Shown: in pieces, positions 61,568 through 64,000 of the stretch | Layout of the letters: each line of letters opens with the position of its first letter | How positions within the stretch are numbered: the stretch's first letter is position 1 | From: a bacterium SCSIO 12643 | GTDB lineage: Bacteria; Bacteroidota; Bacteroidia; Flavobacteriales_G; Salibacteraceae | Reading direction: 5' to 3' | NCBI GenBank assembly: GCA_024398135.1 | Contig: CP073750.1 | Location: forward strand, 1,612,001 to 1,676,000 | DNA length: 64,000 nucleotides | Made by a program: the position numbers and the translations under genes | The notes under the pieces: generated by a model | Database searches by the model: none | What the model saw: the letters and a program-made list of their open reading frames with translations, nothing else | What the model was told of the DNA's origin: nothing

Positions 61568-64000
61568 TACTTTGGAATTTCAAGAACATTATACCATTGA
61601 GTCGTACCTTTTATCCTAGCTTGTAAGATAATAACATCTTGATTTGTTGTTACTCTGTTAAACTCTAACTCAACCTGAACTCTATCTAATGAATATGCTG
61701 CTTTATGAGAACTCTTATACGAGCTAGTATAATTTCCTCCAGGATCATTAGTTGCTCCTATATAGGCTTCATTTATTTCATGTATCAAAGTTTCCCCAGG
61801 TTTTTCCCCTATTATATTAGCTATAGCATTTATAGCTTCCATATTAATCCACTGAACAGCAACAGTAAAACCAGTATTTGGTATAACTGTACTTCCTTCG
61901 TATCCTGCAGGAACCAAAGGATAAGGACCTGTACCTTCTTTAGAATAATATGTCTTCTCTTTTGTAGTAGATAAATCTACTACCTTTTTATCATCATTAA
62001 TTGCCTCCAAGAGCTTTTTATCCTTTTCAGTAACAGCATCTCCTGTTGCATGCAACTCTCCATTTTCTCCGCGAGTAATATTCAAAGACGTTGAAGCATC
62101 TATCTTCTCTGTTGCTTCATCAGCATCTTCTCCTGTGACAAACACTTTTTCTCCTTTACCCTTATAGTCTATAACCGAAACCGGACTATTTTTAAAATAG
62201 GCATAGGGTGATTGCCAAGAATATTTATGAGCCCAAGGATCAACACTCAAAAACTTCCCAATTCTCGGATCATAAATCCTAGCCCCAAAATCCAATGAGT
62301 TACTTGTTCCCTTGATTTCATCATCCTTTTCATGTCCGTTAAACCCATACCTGTAATCATCCGTACTCGCATTACGCATTGGCATCAATGATCCAAATGC
62401 ATAATAATCCGCTGCAGAGATCACTTCGGCTAAGTATTCTACTCCTTCTACTTTCGGAGTTGGATCAGAGCTTTGCACACTTGAATTAGTCCCCAGGATA
62501 CCATCTCTACCATGGCTACTGTAATCCTTCACAACTTGGTTCACAATATTATCCATTGGATAATAACACTCTAGATTACTTTCACTGCCTGAAAGCCTCT
62601 TATTCATATAACTTTGTATTTGCTCTTGAGTTCTTGGAGTACTCCAAATTCTCACTTCATCCATTCCTCCTAAAGTTGGAGCTCCTGTCCAAGACTGTCC
62701 AATATTAAAAGACGTTCGTGTATGAGGAATCGCATTGTAAGTCAAATTATCAGTACCTCGCTCTACGCCATTTATATACCAGGTTACTGTTCCTGCTGTA
62801 ACATTTTTCACCACTGCAATATGACTCCATTCATTTTCTACTAATGGTACATTTGCTGTTAAATGATCATAATTTGTTCCATCACCGTAATAAAATTTTA
62901 AATATCCATTTTGAAAAACACCAATATGGCCAGCATTTTTCCACCAAAGTGAAATTAAATCATGACGATTAGCAAAGTCTTTTGGTTTCACCCACATCTC
63001 AATGGTCAGATCATTTGTGAAAGAACTTATCGTAGCATTTACACGAACGTAGTCATTTAAACCATCATTCACTTCTCCAAACTCTAAATATTTACGAGAG
63101 TAATCAGCTTTCTTTCTATCCGTCACCACACTTCTAACATTTCCTAAATGATCCTTTAACTCATAACTCTTCGCTCCCACTGTTCGTGTCGAAGATGTCA
63201 CCGTTGTATATGGATTCGGAGCAGTCACATTAAAATCCGTTTGGGTTTGTGACTTGGTAAACTGATAATTATTCACCGATACATTCGTTTGAGTCGCGAT
63301 CTCCTGGTTCATATTCTTATTCCCCAATCGATCCGACCCATATAATGGCACTTCTGATAGTTTTAATATCACATTATTCCCCACCGGTTTCTTGTCATAA
63401 ATAGCCATTACATTCCCGCTCGCATCGCGCAAGTAATACTGTTTCTTTATTAAGCCTCCTGAGTTAGTCAAAACTTCTTTGGTTATTCGGTTTCCCATCC
63501 CATCGTATTCAAATATAATGGTTTCTGATGAACCTATCACTCGTTTTACCTTACCAATTACATTCCACTCTATTTCCGTGTCATTATAATTATCATTCAC
63601 CAAATTCCCCATATCATCATATTCATAGTTCTCATCTCCTTGTGTCCCCATATGAAAATCTGATGTTCCAGAAGGAATCACAGAAGATGCATCTTCAATA
63701 TGATCCAGCCTGTTATTCACTCCAGGACTTACATATTGGTAATCCATATCATCCACTTTTCCTTGTGATGAAGTTCCATATCTATCCACTGTTTTGATAT
63801 TTCCATTCGCATCATAAGTAAATGACTCATCGTATCGTTTACCATCATCTAAATATTTCGCGCCATCCCACCATTTAAAATCGGAGTTTAATATTCGGTT
63901 TAATGCATCATATCGATAGACATTCATCTTCACATCGTACTCATCCATCGTTAATCCTCCGGTAAACGTATTGGTCAACCACGTACTAATATTTCCATTG
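61567..64000 (-). CDS. Rhs/YD-repeat polymorphic toxin with inserted LamG domain (5' end outside window)
   Basis: The frame is open to the right edge, so only the C-terminal ~810 residues are seen. YD repeats (YDALNRILNSD, EYDDMGNLVND, FEYDGMGNRITKE) lead to KSYELKDHLGNVRSVVTDRK. A LamG-like jelly-roll of about 200 residues follows (LTIEMWVKPKDFANR, WSHIAVVKNVTAGTVTWYI, MDEVRIWSTPRTQEQI), then the Rhs core resumes with AEVISAADYYAFGS, FNGHEKDDEIKGTSNSLDFG and YDPRIGKFLSVDPW. The tip begins near VIDYKGKG and has PGETLIHEINEAYIG and SSHKAAYSLDRV, a HExxE...H pattern shared with the cassette at 57565. Rhs shells enclose and release such toxic tips into competitor cells. The tip's activity is unproven. 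Confidence 0.9.
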   Translation of the reverse strand, partial: NGNISTWLTNTFTGGLTMDEYDVKMNVYRYDALNRILNSDFKWWDGAKYLDDGKRYDESFTYDANGNIKTVDRYGTSSQGKVDDMDYQYVSPGVNNRLDHIEDASSVIPSGTSDFHMGTQGDENYEYDDMGNLVNDNYNDTEIEWNVIGKVKRVIGSSETIIFEYDGMGNRITKEVLTNSGGLIKKQYYLRDASGNVMAIYDKKPVGNNVILKLSEVPLYGSDRLGNKNMNQEIATQTNVSVNNYQFTKSQTQTDFNVTAPNPYTTVTSSTRTVGAKSYELKDHLGNVRSVVTDRKKADYSRKYLEFGEVNDGLNDYVRVNATISSFTNDLTIEMWVKPKDFANRHDLISLWWKNAGHIGVFQNGYLKFYYGDGTNYDHLTANVPLVENEWSHIAVVKNVTAGTVTWYINGVERGTDNLTYNAIPHTRTSFNIGQSWTGAPTLGGMDEVRIWSTPRTQEQIQSYMNKRLSGSESNLECYYPMDNIVNQVVKDYSSHGRDGILGTNSSVQSSDPTPKVEGVEYLAEVISAADYYAFGSLMPMRNASTDDYRYGFNGHEKDDEIKGTSNSLDFGARIYDPRIGKFLSVDPWAHKYSWQSPYAYFKNSPVSVIDYKGKGEKVFVTGEDADEATEKIDASTSLNITRGENGELHATGDAVTEKDKKLLEAINDDKKVVDLSTTKEKTYYSKEGTGPYPLVPAGYEGSTVIPNTGFTVAVQWINMEAINAIANIIGEKPGETLIHEINEAYIGATNDPGGNYTSSYKSSHKAAYSLDRVQVELEFNRVTTNQDVIILQARIKGTTQWYNVLEIPK

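Overview
The window is AT-rich chromosomal DNA of a Bacteroidota bacterium, most likely order Flavobacteriales (Crocinitomicaceae/Cryomorphaceae-like). The evidence is: at least four secreted proteins with type IX secretion (T9SS) C-terminal sorting domains, GLPGLI and outer-membrane barrel proteins, an RprXY-like two-component pair, the fused ornithine-lipid synthase OlsF, the ileS-dksA-lspA synteny, and repeated TAnnTTTG boxes, the Bacteroidota -7 promoter element. No tRNA, rRNA, CRISPR array, prophage or transposase was seen.

Left part (1-33.4 kb): mostly housekeeping. It holds the tail of a LytTR regulator, a large PKD/T9SS protein, OlsF, acetyl-CoA synthetase, a pirin, a run of small enzymes (flavin reductase, SRPBCC, cupin), a bacilliredoxin, a T9SS metzincin operon whose downstream gene pair is tandemly duplicated (12.5-17.0 kb), CvpA, ferritin, RNase R, a PrxQ/Bcp-type lipoprotein, a histidine kinase/response regulator facing a GLPGLI plus outer-membrane barrel pair, HflX, RNase D, PhoH and bestrophin.

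Middle part (33.4-53.4 kb): a T9SS propeller-like protein, ileS-dksA-lspA, queG and ruvB, then a tight run of seven genes (42.2-50.1 kb) with three cobalamin-binding-type radical SAM proteins, two methyltransferases, a lipoprotein with a CxxCH haem motif and a nucleotidyltransferase. I do not recognise this run; it looks like an uncharacterised biosynthetic or modification pathway. A PLP enzyme, a VOC protein and a GT87-like glycosyltransferase follow on the other strand.

Right part (53.5-64.0 kb): an accessory region. A large Rhs/YD-repeat protein with a LamG domain inserted in its core runs off the right edge. Its polymorphic C-terminal tip is followed directly by a lipoprotein immunity candidate. 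Downstream lies a series of displaced cassettes, each with a 3' piece of the Rhs core, a different or decayed tip, one or two small lipoprotein or membrane (candidate immunity) genes, and a ~200-bp repeat with a strong hairpin terminator. Homology on both sides of each tip (Rhs core on one side, repeat on the other) suggests a silent reservoir from which tips can be swapped into the expressed Rhs gene by recombination. Several immunity genes end inside the repeat, two cassettes have lost their tips, and a fragment of an unrelated T9SS gene is trapped in the array.

Reading-frame note: several genes appear to begin too far upstream because the TTG at the end of the TAnnTTTG promoter box can be read as a start codon (olsF, rnr and the 28764 gene; a related case at 11341). 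I trimmed these. ruvB and the VF530 gene sit so close behind such boxes that their mRNAs may be nearly leaderless.
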